Shown: positions 27,183 through 35,993 of the stretch, in pieces | Numbering within the stretch: position 1 is the stretch's first letter | Layout of the letters: the number at the start of each line of letters is the position of its first letter | From: Thalassospira xianhensis MCCC 1A02616 | GTDB lineage: Bacteria; Pseudomonadota; Alphaproteobacteria; Rhodospirillales; Thalassospiraceae | DNA: 64,000 nucleotides | Direction of reading: 5' to 3' | Assembly: GCF_003326475.1 (NCBI RefSeq) | Contig: NZ_JPWA01000008.1 | Coordinates: 62,001 to 126,000, forward strand | Translations under genes and position numbers: made by a program | The notes under the pieces: generated by a model | Seen by the model: the letters and a program-made list of their open reading frames with translations, nothing else | Databases searched by the model: none | What the model was told of the DNA's origin: nothing

Positions 27183-27227
27183 CATGTAAAATGCCGCCTC
27201 ATATTCTCCTTTAAAATTTAAGGAGAA
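27179..27227 (+). promoter_or_regulatory. Promoter with a dyad operator covering the -10 and the ribosome site
   Basis: TTGACA (27179-27184), a 17-base spacer and TATTCT (27202-27207) form a strong promoter for the regulator at 27235. An 8-bp dyad, TTCTCCTT (27204-27211) with AAGGAGAA (27220-27227), spans the end of the -10 and the Shine-Dalgarno sequence. It could be an autoregulatory operator, or in RNA a hairpin that hides the ribosome site. Confidence 0.7.
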
Positions 27228-27234
27228 CAGCGAG

Positions 27235-28128
27235 ATGTCAAGAATCCGAATCCTTCGTGAGGCCCGCAGGCTTTCTGTCGAGGATCTCGCCGAGATGGTG
27301 GATGTTCCACCGCAGCACATTAATGATGTGGAAGAAGGTGTTGTTGAGCCGTCGCAAACCCTTTGGCGGGATTTGGCGGTGGCATTCGGGACAAGCGTCC
27401 TGCACCTCTCGGGAAAACATCCATTCTCGGATGACGTTGTCTCTACTGCTATGATGACGAAAGAATTTGATGACTTCACCGAGTTTGGCTTTTGGGGTCA
27501 CATCGGCATCAAGCTAAAGGGAGTGTCTGTCACTCACTGGTATCCGATTTCGGTAGAGGCTTATCAGGAAATTACTGAGTGCCTCGAGGCAGACGACAGC
27601 CGCAGTGAATTATGGATTGCGGCCGAGACCTTGAACAATAGGGCGCTTGTCTTTGATGCCTTGAAAATCGAGCGAATTACGTTCGTCGACGAGGCTGCTG
27701 AAATGCCAAGCTCCTATCGGGACGCGCCATTCCATGTCTCTAACTATTATCCTGCGGAAGTCTTCAAAGGCGCAGTGGAAATCTCACTCGCTGAAGGGGA
27801 TTTCCCTGAGGGAATGTCTGTAAGTTTCCATCAGCTCGCAACGAAATTTATGGAAAAGTGGGAAATTTCAGATCTTCTTGACCTTCATGATGCCATGACC
27901 GCGACCAACACCCATATGGTCGATGGCACTACCCGTACGGAAACCCTGTGCAATTCAGGTTGTCTGGCAGTGTTTGAAGCGGCCATCGGGAACCTGTGTA
28001 GCAACGTGCCTCGAATGATTAGCTTTTCGGACTTCGGGGGCGACTGTGATTGGTACGTTCCGTCGCGAGAGATTGTCATGCTCGACATGCCGCTCAGCGA
28101 AATCGTGGACGAAGCCTGTCGCGATTAA
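27235..28128 (+). CDS. Cro/CI-type HTH protein with a conserved C-terminal domain (copy A)
   Basis: This 297-residue protein starts with a helix-turn-helix (about residues 5-60: LSVEDLAEMVDVPPQHINDVEEG). The rest matches the protein at 43656: both have WGH(I/L)GIKL, VTHWYPI, LNN(R/K)ALVFD and a final PSRE/PRD-IV segment. The C-terminal domain is not one I know. The HTH also resembles that of the next gene. A good promoter and a dyad over the ribosome site suggest autoregulation. Confidence 0.75.
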   Translation: MSRIRILREARRLSVEDLAEMVDVPPQHINDVEEGVVEPSQTLWRDLAVAFGTSVLHLSGKHPFSDDVVSTAMMTKEFDDFTEFGFWGHIGIKLKGVSVTHWYPISVEAYQEITECLEADDSRSELWIAAETLNNRALVFDALKIERITFVDEAAEMPSSYRDAPFHVSNYYPAEVFKGAVEISLAEGDFPEGMSVSFHQLATKFMEKWEISDLLDLHDAMTATNTHMVDGTTRTETLCNSGCLAVFEAAIGNLCSNVPRMISFSDFGGDCDWYVPSREIVMLDMPLSEIVDEACRD

Positions 28129-28168
28129 ACCCAAGCTCCCCGATCTGTGTCGCAAGAAGGAAAACAGC

Positions 28169-28894
28169 ATGAACGCGCTCAAGGAACTCCGCGTCAAGCA
28201 TAAGCTCAGCGTCGAAGACGTCGCTCTCTCCGTGGGAGTTGACCCATTGCATCTCATCGCCTGTGAAGATGGCACTGCGGAGATTTCGCAGGCGCTCGTG
28301 TCGAAACTCGCGTTTTTCTTTGAAACGACCACTGACCGTATCAGAGGAGAAGTTTTCGCACTGAGTAAAGTGCGCCTCAAATGGATTAGCCAGCATTGCA
28401 AGGCGGGTGTTTCCTGGGTTGCATCCAAAGTGGGACAGGAAGCCCTCACCTCAATGTATCAGGCAACCTCATGCTGGGGCACTCACAAGGACGTAATCGC
28501 CAAATCGGTCAAAAGTCGCTGTTTCGAATTGTTTCTGGCCTACGATGCGGTCGAGAATGTTTGCACCCGGTTTCAGCACGATTTTAGCCGAGGAGACCAG
28601 GAAGCCTTCCGGCGCGTCATTGAAAGTGGAGAGCTGAGCGGCCGCGCGCTATCAGAAATTTCAGTTACCGTTTCCTCGTTCCGTTTAGGTGTTTCCATGA
28701 ACTGGGCATGGGAACTGTATTTCAAGAACAAAGCTGCACGACTGAGAAACACTCCGATTAATGAGGGTCATCTGATGGCCGATGTGCGACACGAAAGGCT
28801 TCGCCTCCTGACCGAGGGGCAGCACGAAAGTTTGCTGTCAAATGCATCCTACAGAGTGGCTATCCCCACCTCTTGTGATTCGCTCGGAGCATAA
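28169..28894 (+). CDS. Cro/CI-type HTH protein (241 aa)
   Basis: The ATG at 28169 has AAGGAAAA upstream. The N-terminal 60 residues align with those of the previous gene (shared LSVED.A..V.V.P.H and E.SQ.L...LA..F.T), so the two HTHs are duplicates. The remaining 180 residues are helical and differ from the neighbour. It lies 40 bases downstream and is probably cotranscribed. Its ligand or target is unknown. Confidence 0.7.
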   Translation: MNALKELRVKHKLSVEDVALSVGVDPLHLIACEDGTAEISQALVSKLAFFFETTTDRIRGEVFALSKVRLKWISQHCKAGVSWVASKVGQEALTSMYQATSCWGTHKDVIAKSVKSRCFELFLAYDAVENVCTRFQHDFSRGDQEAFRRVIESGELSGRALSEISVTVSSFRLGVSMNWAWELYFKNKAARLRNTPINEGHLMADVRHERLRLLTEGQHESLLSNASYRVAIPTSCDSLGA

Positions 28895-28897
28895 TTG

Positions 28898-29176
28898 ATG
28901 CCCTACGGCTTTCATGATGTGTCGATGACGCAAGGGTACAAGTATCAGGTTGGTCAGCGCCGTCGCAAAGGGCTGTTTCAGTTGTTTGACAACACCCCAA
29001 CCTGTGAAGGTGGCTCGATCACCCATGAGCACATCCGTTCACGGAAGTTGTGGCCGGGCGGTATGACGGGAACCCAAATTTCTTGGTGTGCGCACGGCAG
29101 GATCGCAATCCTAAAACTTGAGGATGAGCGTGAAATCGCTCTTTGGTGTTCCGAACTTCAGGAGATCCAAAAGTAA
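28898..29176 (+). CDS. Hypothetical small protein (92 aa)
   Basis: The ATG at 28898 has GGAG 8 bases upstream, at the very end of the preceding gene, so it is coupled to it. The product is basic at the start and ends in a beta-rich segment (ISWCAHGRIAILKLEDEREIALWCSEL). No family is recognised. Confidence 0.5.
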   Translation: MPYGFHDVSMTQGYKYQVGQRRRKGLFQLFDNTPTCEGGSITHEHIRSRKLWPGGMTGTQISWCAHGRIAILKLEDEREIALWCSELQEIQK

Positions 29177-29179
29177 AGG

Positions 29180-29255
29180 ATGCACTGCGCAGGCGATAGC
29201 TTGGGCGGGTATTTACATTCCTTGGCGCAAGCCAATTAAAGTCGGAGAACTTCAG
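29180..29255 (+). repeat. Duplicated 5' region with a hairpin (copy 1)
   Basis: The sequence GGATGCACTGCGCAGGCGATAGC, then a GC-rich hairpin ending TGGCGCAAGCCAATTAA, precedes the exported protein gene. It recurs upstream of the second gene (about 29847-29924) with changes in the loop. The hairpin and the ribosome site GGAG are both kept. It may control translation or simply mark the extent of the duplication. Confidence 0.6.
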
Positions 29256-29843
29256 ATGATTCACTCAATGAAACTCGCATGCACAGGCGTGCTGCTTCTT
29301 TGCGTATCGATGCTATTGCTGTGGGCAACCATGCCTGCAAAAGCTGTCGTTGTGGTTGACCCCTTGGCGGTTCCAACGGACATGTTTGAGATTTCTCTGG
29401 CCATTGATAAACCGGACGCCAAGGTCGTCACAAGTGGCAACACTGTCCTCTACATCTTCAAAGATCGATCTGCACACGCGCTTATTTGGCAGAATAGCGA
29501 ACGCGAATATGTCTCCAGAACGGAAACCACGATTTCTGACTCTCTCGAAGGCGGTAGCAAGACAATTAAAACCAAGGATGTTTTGAAAACTGGCATGGAG
29601 ATGCACGCCACCTATCACCCGAATGACAAACAAATCAATGTTCAGTTGGGAGTCACTTTTGCGAAATTTAACAAATTCGGTGAAGGGGATGCAGAAATCG
29701 AGGTGCCCGACATCACCACTCAAGTTCACAACTTGCGGTTCTCTTATGATGAACTCCTTTCCGAGCCATCAATTACCAAGGTAATTGATGAGGGAAAAAT
29801 CACGGTGACGGTGAAAAGGCTGCTCGGAGGCGAGTCAGATTAA
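29256..29843 (+). CDS. Exported protein of a tandem pair (copy 1)
   Basis: This 195-residue protein has a signal peptide (MIHSMKLACTGVLLLCVSML ... AKA) and GGAG before the ATG. Shared with copy 2 are MFEIS, SKT(I/V), KDVL(K/R)TGM, YDELLSEPS(I/V)TKV and ITVTVKR. The mature part is beta-rich, and KDVL...M...Y.PND recalls periplasmic proteins of pilus or secretion type, but I cannot name the family. It is probably periplasmic. Confidence 0.7.
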   Translation: MIHSMKLACTGVLLLCVSMLLLWATMPAKAVVVVDPLAVPTDMFEISLAIDKPDAKVVTSGNTVLYIFKDRSAHALIWQNSEREYVSRTETTISDSLEGGSKTIKTKDVLKTGMEMHATYHPNDKQINVQLGVTFAKFNKFGEGDAEIEVPDITTQVHNLRFSYDELLSEPSITKVIDEGKITVTVKRLLGGESD

Positions 29844-29846
29844 GAA

Positions 29847-29924
29847 TGCACTGCGCAGACGATAGCTCAGGCGGTTATTCCCGCCTCCTGGCGCAAGCCA
29901 ATTAATTTCTCAGGAGGACTTCAG
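29847..29924 (+). repeat. Duplicated 5' region with a hairpin (copy 2)
   Basis: This corresponds to 29180-29255. It begins GAATGCACTGCGCAGACGATAGC and has GGCGGTTATTCCCGCC as its hairpin core, followed by TGGCGCAAGCCAATTAA. The core differs from copy 1 but remains able to pair. AGGAGG lies before the next ATG. Confidence 0.6.
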
Positions 29925-30494
29925 ATGATTCACTCGATAAAACTCGCGTGCGCACACGCACTACTACTTGGCGTATCCATGCTATATCTGGCCGTACCTG
30001 CAAAAGGATTGGTGGCGTATGACTCTCCGAAATCTCCAACTACGATGTTTGAGATTTCGGTCACGTCTGGAAAAGCATCCTCAGAAGACGTTGAAAAGTA
30101 CATCACCACTTTTGCCGTCTACCCGGACCAACCCTCGCGCGCTGCGATCTCAGCCCATCGCGAGCAGGAATTCGCCTCCTTTTCTGCTTCCGTTGAGGGC
30201 GAAAGCAAGACAGTCGAAGTCAAGGATGTTCTGCGAACAGGTATGGATCTGAGTGCTGCCTACAATCTCAATGACAACGAAGTTCGTGTTGATATGCGAG
30301 TTGTGACAGGGAAATTGGAACCAATCAGTGTCGATGACAAAGAGAAGGTCACTTCGGCGCAACTGATTTCCCGAAATTACACTTTGCAGTTCCCGTATGA
30401 TGAACTCCTGTCCGAACCATCTGTCACCAAGGTAACTGACGACGCGACTATCACTGTAACAGTGAAAAGGACTTTCGCAGTGGTCTCGGAGTAA
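29925..30494 (+). CDS. Exported protein of a tandem pair (copy 2)
   Basis: This 189-residue paralogue of the upstream gene carries the same signal-peptide type (MIHSIKLACAHALLLGVSML). The conserved C-terminal segment YDELLSEPSVTKV and ITVTVKR are nearly identical to copy 1, while the middle is diverged. An AGGAGGACTTCAG site precedes the ATG. A strong terminator follows 29 bases after the stop, so the pair ends a transcript. Confidence 0.7.
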   Translation: MIHSIKLACAHALLLGVSMLYLAVPAKGLVAYDSPKSPTTMFEISVTSGKASSEDVEKYITTFAVYPDQPSRAAISAHREQEFASFSASVEGESKTVEVKDVLRTGMDLSAAYNLNDNEVRVDMRVVTGKLEPISVDDKEKVTSAQLISRNYTLQFPYDELLSEPSVTKVTDDATITVTVKRTFAVVSE

Positions 30495-30522
30495 GAGATA
30501 AGCTGGATGCTGCCTATGAGAT

Positions 30523-30552
30523 AAAAAGGCCTCTCACATGGGAGGCCTTTTT
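30523..30552 (+). terminator. Terminator of the exported protein pair
   Basis: AAAAAGGCCTC (30523-30533) pairs with GAGGCCTTTTT (30542-30552) around an 8-base loop. The 11-bp stem with a T-run is a textbook rho-independent terminator, usable in both directions. Confidence 0.92.
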
Positions 30553-30809
30553 CTTGATAGTTTCTGAGCGCTTTTTTTATTTGAAGCCCGCGCACTTGTT
30601 CCGGTCTCAAGTTCAAAAGGAACAGGGTGAATATATGACAGGGGTAGAAGGACGACATGGGGCGAGAAGTCCGTTCTGGAAACATGGTTGCAGTACCTCT
30701 GGTAGCCATAGACCCATTACAGGCGAATAGTTTCAGCAAATACTGCACTTTCAGCTATCGGTGAAATTAGTAGTTTACTGAAACTAAACATTGGTCAGCG
30801 GTTTCCCCG
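30553..30809. other. Intergenic stretch, nothing recognised
   Basis: These 257 bases lie between two convergent transcripts. They contain AT-rich blocks and a CGCTTTTTTTATTTG run. No gene, repeat or structured RNA is evident. Confidence 0.4.
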
Positions 30810-31610
30810 CTAACAACCTTCCACCATTTGAGTAGCAGCACGCGCAAGTAAACACGTCAATGGCCCCAATTCCAGCAGATTGCCGGTATCACAAGCGGCA
30901 ATAGCGCCATCAAAGTGCAAATCAAGAACAGATTGAACTTGATAGCTGTCTTCTTCTACTCCACCGGTGATGAAATGGGCCAGGACATCCGCGGCTTTGG
31001 TCAGGTGGTAGATGGCAATCAACTCAAGTGCAGAGCGTTTGGCCTCCACGCCGCCAAGAGATGCTAGATAGTTTTGTTCGAGTTCTTGTTGTTCAGCTCG
31101 CAGGGTAGACACACGAGCCAGAATAACATCGCGGTCATCCCCGTCCTTCCCGCACATCAACCGCAGCCAGATATCGGCGAGAGTAGCGCGGCAACGTTCC
31201 CCCCAATTATCCGAATTCAGCGGCAGATTAGGCCAACCCTGTTCAACTTCCAAAGTTCTCAGCCATTGGGCTGCTTCCGCGCCATGATTGCCAATGACGG
31301 CGAGTGCAGAAGCTCGCAGCAGTTGGGTTGCAGCAGCCATTTGTGCATCTGGCAGGGCCGATACCCTCATTAATCGGAATGCATCTGTCGCAGCTTTGTG
31401 CAGAAACGCCAGACGTTCATCATCTGGGCCCAGACGCTCTGCATCTAGGTCGAGCACGGCAAGTTCGAGCGCAGCAACAACCTCGAGCAGAAGTTCTGTA
31501 TTGAGCGCCGGTGCTTCCTGCGTCATTCTACCAAACAACTGGGCACGAGCCGCCTCTTTCAACGCCCGGGTGCGTTTGTCAGCTATCACATCCAGAAGCC
31601 AGTGACTCAT
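30810..31610 (-). CDS. Helical-repeat-like hypothetical protein (266 aa)
   Basis: This protein is almost entirely alpha-helical and rich in Ala and Leu, for example LLLEVVAALELAVLDLDAERL and ALELIAIYHLTKAADVLAHF, which suggests a TPR- or HEAT-like solenoid. The start MSHWLLDVIADKRTRALKEAAR is well defined. No catalytic motif is present. It heads the right-hand side of a minus-strand cluster of small genes. A scaffold or partner role is inference. Confidence 0.6.
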   Translation of the reverse strand: MSHWLLDVIADKRTRALKEAARAQLFGRMTQEAPALNTELLLEVVAALELAVLDLDAERLGPDDERLAFLHKAATDAFRLMRVSALPDAQMAAATQLLRASALAVIGNHGAEAAQWLRTLEVEQGWPNLPLNSDNWGERCRATLADIWLRLMCGKDGDDRDVILARVSTLRAEQQELEQNYLASLGGVEAKRSALELIAIYHLTKAADVLAHFITGGVEEDSYQVQSVLDLHFDGAIAACDTGNLLELGPLTCLLARAATQMVEGC

Positions 31611-31695
31611 GCCCTACCTCTTTGCCCAACAAGTTCAAGTAACCACAGGCCAATCAGCCTCCCTGCCGTAAACACCCAAAGCATCACGACAAGCC

Positions 31696-32064
31696 TTACA
31701 TCCGAGGCGCTGCATTTCCCGTATTCTGTTTATTGCGCTTCTGTCTGAGTAATTCAGTCACTTCAGGTGTGAAGATTTCAACCGAACCATCGCCATAAGG
31801 GATATGCTCCAAGCAAAGGAACACAGGTTCCCCGTTCTGGCTGCGGGTCAGTGTGGTGAAAACACCGGTACTAAGCCTCAGAGGGACAAGATTATCAGTG
31901 TCACGCCCGTTATCCTGGCAACAGAAGCAAAAAACTCGACCGTTATTTTCCTTTTGGATCGGAAAAACGAAATCATGCTCAATGTCACCGAACTCAAGAG
32001 GTCTTCCGAGGTCTAAGTTTTTTTTGACTGGCATTTGGGCGCTATCCTTGCAGTTTTGGGACAT
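31696..32064 (-). CDS. Hypothetical small protein with a Cys pair (122 aa)
   Basis: The product has a CFCC motif followed by other charged residues and a later CLEH. A small metal site is possible but unproven. It lies on the minus strand between two other minus-strand genes. No family is recognised. Confidence 0.55.
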   Translation of the reverse strand: MSQNCKDSAQMPVKKNLDLGRPLEFGDIEHDFVFPIQKENNGRVFCFCCQDNGRDTDNLVPLRLSTGVFTTLTRSQNGEPVFLCLEHIPYGDGSVEIFTPEVTELLRQKRNKQNTGNAAPRM

Positions 32065-32113
32065 CAGTGGTGGCCGAGGGGCTTCTGCTACACCGGCTCA
32101 GTCCGGCCGATAA

Positions 32114-32620
32114 TCACATGCTGGGCGCGCTACTTGTAACTTCTTCCAGCATTGGCTTGGCGACCTTCGAGATCGCATATTCCATATGTTCCGGGCCACT
32201 GCCGAGCATTGCCCACAAATGGCGAGCTTCAGTGACATCGTTCTCGGAAATGTCATCACGAGATGCATCAAAAAACTGCTGTTTAAGCGCTGCATTCTCA
32301 CTGAGCAGCCCCTCGACGGTTCGCACCATGCTGTTTGCTTCCTGCTTGGGCAAGCCGGTTAAGCCGCTAGCGCGGACATCAAGAATATTTCCGTTCGTTG
32401 CTTTGTGTTCGGCCATCAGCATCATGATCTTCACCAACCATGACGCGTCTCTCGCCTGCTCTAGATAATCCGAAGCCAGAAGAACTGACAAGGCGAGAAT
32501 ACCTTCATCGATATCCCCTTTACCAACGACATCGAGCATTTTGATTAAGCTATTCAGGTGCTTCGCCTCTGACAGACGAGATAGCGGCGTGCCTTGCGGC
32601 TTGGAATTGTCGTTCGACAT
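32114..32620 (-). CDS. Hypothetical helical protein (168 aa)
   Basis: The product is helical and acidic, with a Met-rich segment (IMMLMAEHKATN) in the middle. No signal peptide or membrane segment is seen. It is 50 bases from its downstream neighbour on the same strand, which suggests cotranscription. The family is unknown. Confidence 0.5.
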   Translation of the reverse strand: MSNDNSKPQGTPLSRLSEAKHLNSLIKMLDVVGKGDIDEGILALSVLLASDYLEQARDASWLVKIMMLMAEHKATNGNILDVRASGLTGLPKQEANSMVRTVEGLLSENAALKQQFFDASRDDISENDVTEARHLWAMLGSGPEHMEYAISKVAKPMLEEVTSSAPSM

Positions 32621-32669
32621 AGCGGTTCCCAGTTCAGATGTGTGTGATGATACGGACGGTACTATCGTT

Positions 32670-32972
32670 TCAAGAAAACGAGGGACTCTTTTTCCTTATC
32701 TCCCGAAACCAATCCTCAACCATGCCGGGTTTGCCGCAGTCGTCATTACCTTCAAACTTCAGGCGGTATGCTGTCTCCATTTCGTGGCAAGAGACTACTT
32801 TACCAGCGATGACGTTCGCCGAGGACCCAGGTTCTGAGTTTGGCGCATACCACTGACAATTCTGTTCTTCTTCAGAAAGCGGCCTTGGCTTGTCATGTGG
32901 CCCAATTTCGGACGCCCCACAGCTTTCACAGTGGTATGGACCGGCTTGAACCATTCCAACGCCAACACTCAT
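32670..32972 (-). CDS. Small protein with a zinc-ribbon-like start (100 aa)
   Basis: The N-terminal part contains YHCESCGASEIG and later Cys residues at CQW, CHE and DCG, so it could hold a metal. The C-terminus (WFREIRKKS) is basic. It is the first gene of the minus-strand group that ends at 30810. I do not recognise the family. Confidence 0.45.
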   Translation of the reverse strand: MSVGVGMVQAGPYHCESCGASEIGPHDKPRPLSEEEQNCQWYAPNSEPGSSANVIAGKVVSCHEMETAYRLKFEGNDDCGKPGMVEDWFREIRKKSPSFS

Positions 32973-33087
32973 GAAAGTAGCATCTCACGATCAAAGACCG
33001 CGAGACTCAAATCTATCCTTCAAGAATAAACCTCATTCTCCTTGAAATCCGGAGCAAGTCAACAAGCAAAACATATGTTGACAACAA

Positions 33088-35445
33088 TCATGTGTTTTCA
33101 CGTACGAATTGCAGTAGTCGAACCGATATTCGCCCGTCTGCCGGTTCATAACCGTTTTTCTGTTGCCAGTTTCTGACGGCCCGTGCTGTGTTGGGGCCAT
33201 AATCTCCGTCCGGGATTGCCCCCACGGCTTTTTGGACCTCCCGGACCATATTCGCGTTCAGTTCAGGCGCATAGTCATCCGGCAAATTTACGGGCCGGGT
33301 CGGGCTGCTTTCATCGCCACTCTCTGATTTGTCGTCCACTATCGCCGCACCCAGCGGATTGTAGGTGCGCACCATCGCCATCCCGATCGGGGCGATAATA
33401 GGTTCTATTCGTATCGTCCAGTCGGCCAGGGACGCCACCGCGGGGCTGCTATCCATCGCCATCAAGTGCAGGCGTTTGTAAGCGCCGCTTTCGGTATAGG
33501 CATTCGTTATAGACAATGGCGCAAACACAATGAGTGTTGCTGCGGCCAGAACGGCAAACTTGCTTGCAATCAGTGCGTAGCGGTGGCCTCCAGTCAACAG
33601 AAGGACGATACTGCTCACAGCCTTCACGGCTGTGAAGATGGCAAATGCTAGCGACAAGGTCAGCGATATCACCGGTACCAGAATTGCTCGATATGCCGAT
33701 TTCCCGAGTTCTTCCAGGCTACCGCCGTCTGCATAATTCACAGCATTGCTTTTGAACTCGGAAACTTCGTCTTTGATTGCCTGATCTATTCGAGGCAGTA
33801 CCACTTGCCGAGTGAAGGCTTCATGTGACCAGTCCCACCTCCAGCCGGATATGTAGATGTCATCACCAACCTTTTGTCGAATGACGCTTTGAACGTCTTT
33901 TTGAGATATCAACTGTTGCCGGGAAAGCCCGGGCGGAAGATAGAAGCCAAGCGCATTGGTTATTGACGTTCGCCATTTTGCCACGCGCTCGCCGTTTGCT
34001 TTCTCATAGACCGCGTCTGCAAATGCCTGCTTGTTAAGCGGAGTCCAACTGGGTGGAAGTTTAAGGCCTCGCCCGGCCAGTTGATTGCGCACTTCCTGAA
34101 TGACGCTCGAATGCGCGCGGAACTCTTGTTGGCTCATAAACGGTGGCCTGCCACCGGAGCTTTCGGTGAAGGACGGAATGTGTATCTCAACAACCCTGTT
34201 GAACACGGTGTTCGGCTCGGCCGGGCATTTCCACTGCCTATCACCCTGAAGGTTGTCAAACAGATCCAGAAGCCGAAGTCCCGCGAAATCACCAACCGCT
34301 CGACCAGCAGCTTCTCCATCTGTTTCTCTACGGCAAAAAGCCATCTGATCCGGGGCCGGAGCCTTGGAGCGCGAGCGAGCCCATTGTTTATTGAAGTCTT
34401 CTTGATGTTTGTTGACGCATGCGCGCGTGTCGCAGCGTCCCAGGCTCTTGTAAAATCTCTGCAACCGGTCAGGATAGATTTGGCCATAGAATTCACGCAT
34501 GTCTTCGAGAAACTGGTCAGATGCCGCTGTGTAGCGCTTGAAGCTGTTATCGAGCTCTGCCTGCATACGGCTCCATTCCTCATCGACCTTTCGGCCAGCT
34601 CGGCTAGGAACGTCACCGTATTCTTTCGAATGTTTCCCATATATCTGAACAAAGTCCCGCTCGAAATTTGCGCCAGCATCCTGGTACTGCGCGTACTTTT
34701 CATCAAGGTCAACCAGCATTCGATTGCGCGCCACCTGTTCAACGATGGTTTTGCGGGTTGCGTTGTCCATGATCGAATTAACGAAGGGCTCCGCGTTCAT
34801 GGCCACCGCCCCGATGAGGCTCAGAAGCGTTTGTGCCTCAGGAGTTTCACGTCCGCCCATTGCCTCGAGATCCAGTTCATCGATCGCAACGCTGTAGTTG
34901 GAGAGCCCTGACTTGAGAAGCGCGATGTTTTTGGCCAGCAACCGGTCTTCCCCGGATGAAGGGTTGATTACGAGTTCATCGAGAAGGTATTTCTGACCGA
35001 AATACATTCCGGGGACTGCCGTCATAAACGTTGCAAGGACCACAAGACACTTGAGAATACCCGTGTTCTCGGGTTCCTGAAGCGAGATGTACGCTATCAA
35101 TCCTGCGAGGATTGTGCCAACAACCGGGAAGAAGACAAATGCTAACTCTTCCCCGGGAGCGAACCAGAACACGCCGACCGATGCAATCATTCCGGCACCC
35201 CAAAGTAGTGCCAATTTACTGTTCGGAAGAAAACCTGAACCGGCGAGAAACCCAAGAAGGGTCAGCCCGAAGCCAAACCCGCTGACAGTTCGGCCGTAAT
35301 GCTCAACATCAGAAATCTGCGCCGCCGTGCTGACGGCGGAACTCGCGATGGACAGCAGAGTGGCATTAAAATGCAATTCGACTGCGAGATAGGCGAGCGT
35401 GAATAGAACAAGCCAGAGGAAGGCTTTGCGGGCGCTAGTCGTCAT
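33088..35445 (-). CDS. Large membrane protein with a C-terminal peptidoglycan-binding domain
   Basis: This 785-residue protein has an N-terminal cluster of about five membrane segments (from AFLWLVLFTLAYLAV to FMTAVPGMY), a long charged region with coiled-coil character, a second pair of membrane segments (about residues 590-660), and a C-terminal PG_binding_1-like domain (REVQKAVGAIPDGDYGPNTARAVRNWQQKNG). Peptidoglycan anchoring fits a role in an envelope-spanning machine such as a conjugation apparatus, but this is inference. The lipoprotein gene upstream is 8 bases away and on the same strand. Confidence 0.8.
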   Translation of the reverse strand: MTTSARKAFLWLVLFTLAYLAVELHFNATLLSIASSAVSTAAQISDVEHYGRTVSGFGFGLTLLGFLAGSGFLPNSKLALLWGAGMIASVGVFWFAPGEELAFVFFPVVGTILAGLIAYISLQEPENTGILKCLVVLATFMTAVPGMYFGQKYLLDELVINPSSGEDRLLAKNIALLKSGLSNYSVAIDELDLEAMGGRETPEAQTLLSLIGAVAMNAEPFVNSIMDNATRKTIVEQVARNRMLVDLDEKYAQYQDAGANFERDFVQIYGKHSKEYGDVPSRAGRKVDEEWSRMQAELDNSFKRYTAASDQFLEDMREFYGQIYPDRLQRFYKSLGRCDTRACVNKHQEDFNKQWARSRSKAPAPDQMAFCRRETDGEAAGRAVGDFAGLRLLDLFDNLQGDRQWKCPAEPNTVFNRVVEIHIPSFTESSGGRPPFMSQQEFRAHSSVIQEVRNQLAGRGLKLPPSWTPLNKQAFADAVYEKANGERVAKWRTSITNALGFYLPPGLSRQQLISQKDVQSVIRQKVGDDIYISGWRWDWSHEAFTRQVVLPRIDQAIKDEVSEFKSNAVNYADGGSLEELGKSAYRAILVPVISLTLSLAFAIFTAVKAVSSIVLLLTGGHRYALIASKFAVLAAATLIVFAPLSITNAYTESGAYKRLHLMAMDSSPAVASLADWTIRIEPIIAPIGMAMVRTYNPLGAAIVDDKSESGDESSPTRPVNLPDDYAPELNANMVREVQKAVGAIPDGDYGPNTARAVRNWQQKNGYEPADGRISVRLLQFVRENT

Positions 35446-35453
35446 ACCACTGG

Positions 35454-35816
35454 TTACTCCAGACCGATAGTCGACAACTTCAGCTTGGCATCCGTGTCTT
35501 GTTGGTATTTCTCCCCAGAAGTGGCGTTCCGCTCGCCTATCGAATAACCATCAGATGACTGCACATTCAGCGGAACCGGTACTATGTGGCCGTCAGCTCT
35601 TCGATACTGTCCGTTTACGAGCAGACTCTGCTGTTGGGCCAACACATATCTCTGGCGGTCTGCATCCGCGGGCAAAGCAGACAGCACCTGTTGTTCCCAT
35701 ATGGCATATTGCGCCGGTTGGCTGACAGATGTTCCCTGAGACTGTCCGTCTCCGGTTACACATCCACTTAACGCAAGTATTGCCAACATCGATATGGCAG
35801 GGAGTGTACAACGCAT
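35454..35816 (-). CDS. Lipoprotein (120 aa)
   Basis: A lipoprotein signal peptide (MRCTLPAISMLAILALSGC, Cys19) is followed by a soluble domain with repeated Gln. It precedes the 785-residue membrane protein by 8 bases and is surely cotranscribed with it. Together they may form part of an envelope structure. The family is unknown. Confidence 0.8.
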   Translation of the reverse strand: MRCTLPAISMLAILALSGCVTGDGQSQGTSVSQPAQYAIWEQQVLSALPADADRQRYVLAQQQSLLVNGQYRRADGHIVPVPLNVQSSDGYSIGERNATSGEKYQQDTDAKLKLSTIGLE

Positions 35817-35993
35817 GATCTGTCCTTCTGTCCCGGTATTTCCATTACTTGTTGCACAGCCATTAGGACTTTGTCATCACTTTTGCTTGAAAAAGTTGTC
35901 AAAAATGGTAGCAATGTTTCGGCTCTTTTTCTGCAATGTCTTTTCCTTGTTCCCATTCTCCTGCGTATGGGTGAATAACAGGCGGGTTCCGTT

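Noticed and set aside
26926-27189. An 87-codon alternative frame inside the gene at 26625
   Set aside because: It lacks its own ribosome site and runs into the promoter of the next gene; the longer frame is better.
34081-34911. A 276-codon plus-strand frame opposite the large membrane protein
   Set aside because: Shadow frame without a ribosome site; the opposite strand has membrane and peptidoglycan-binding features.
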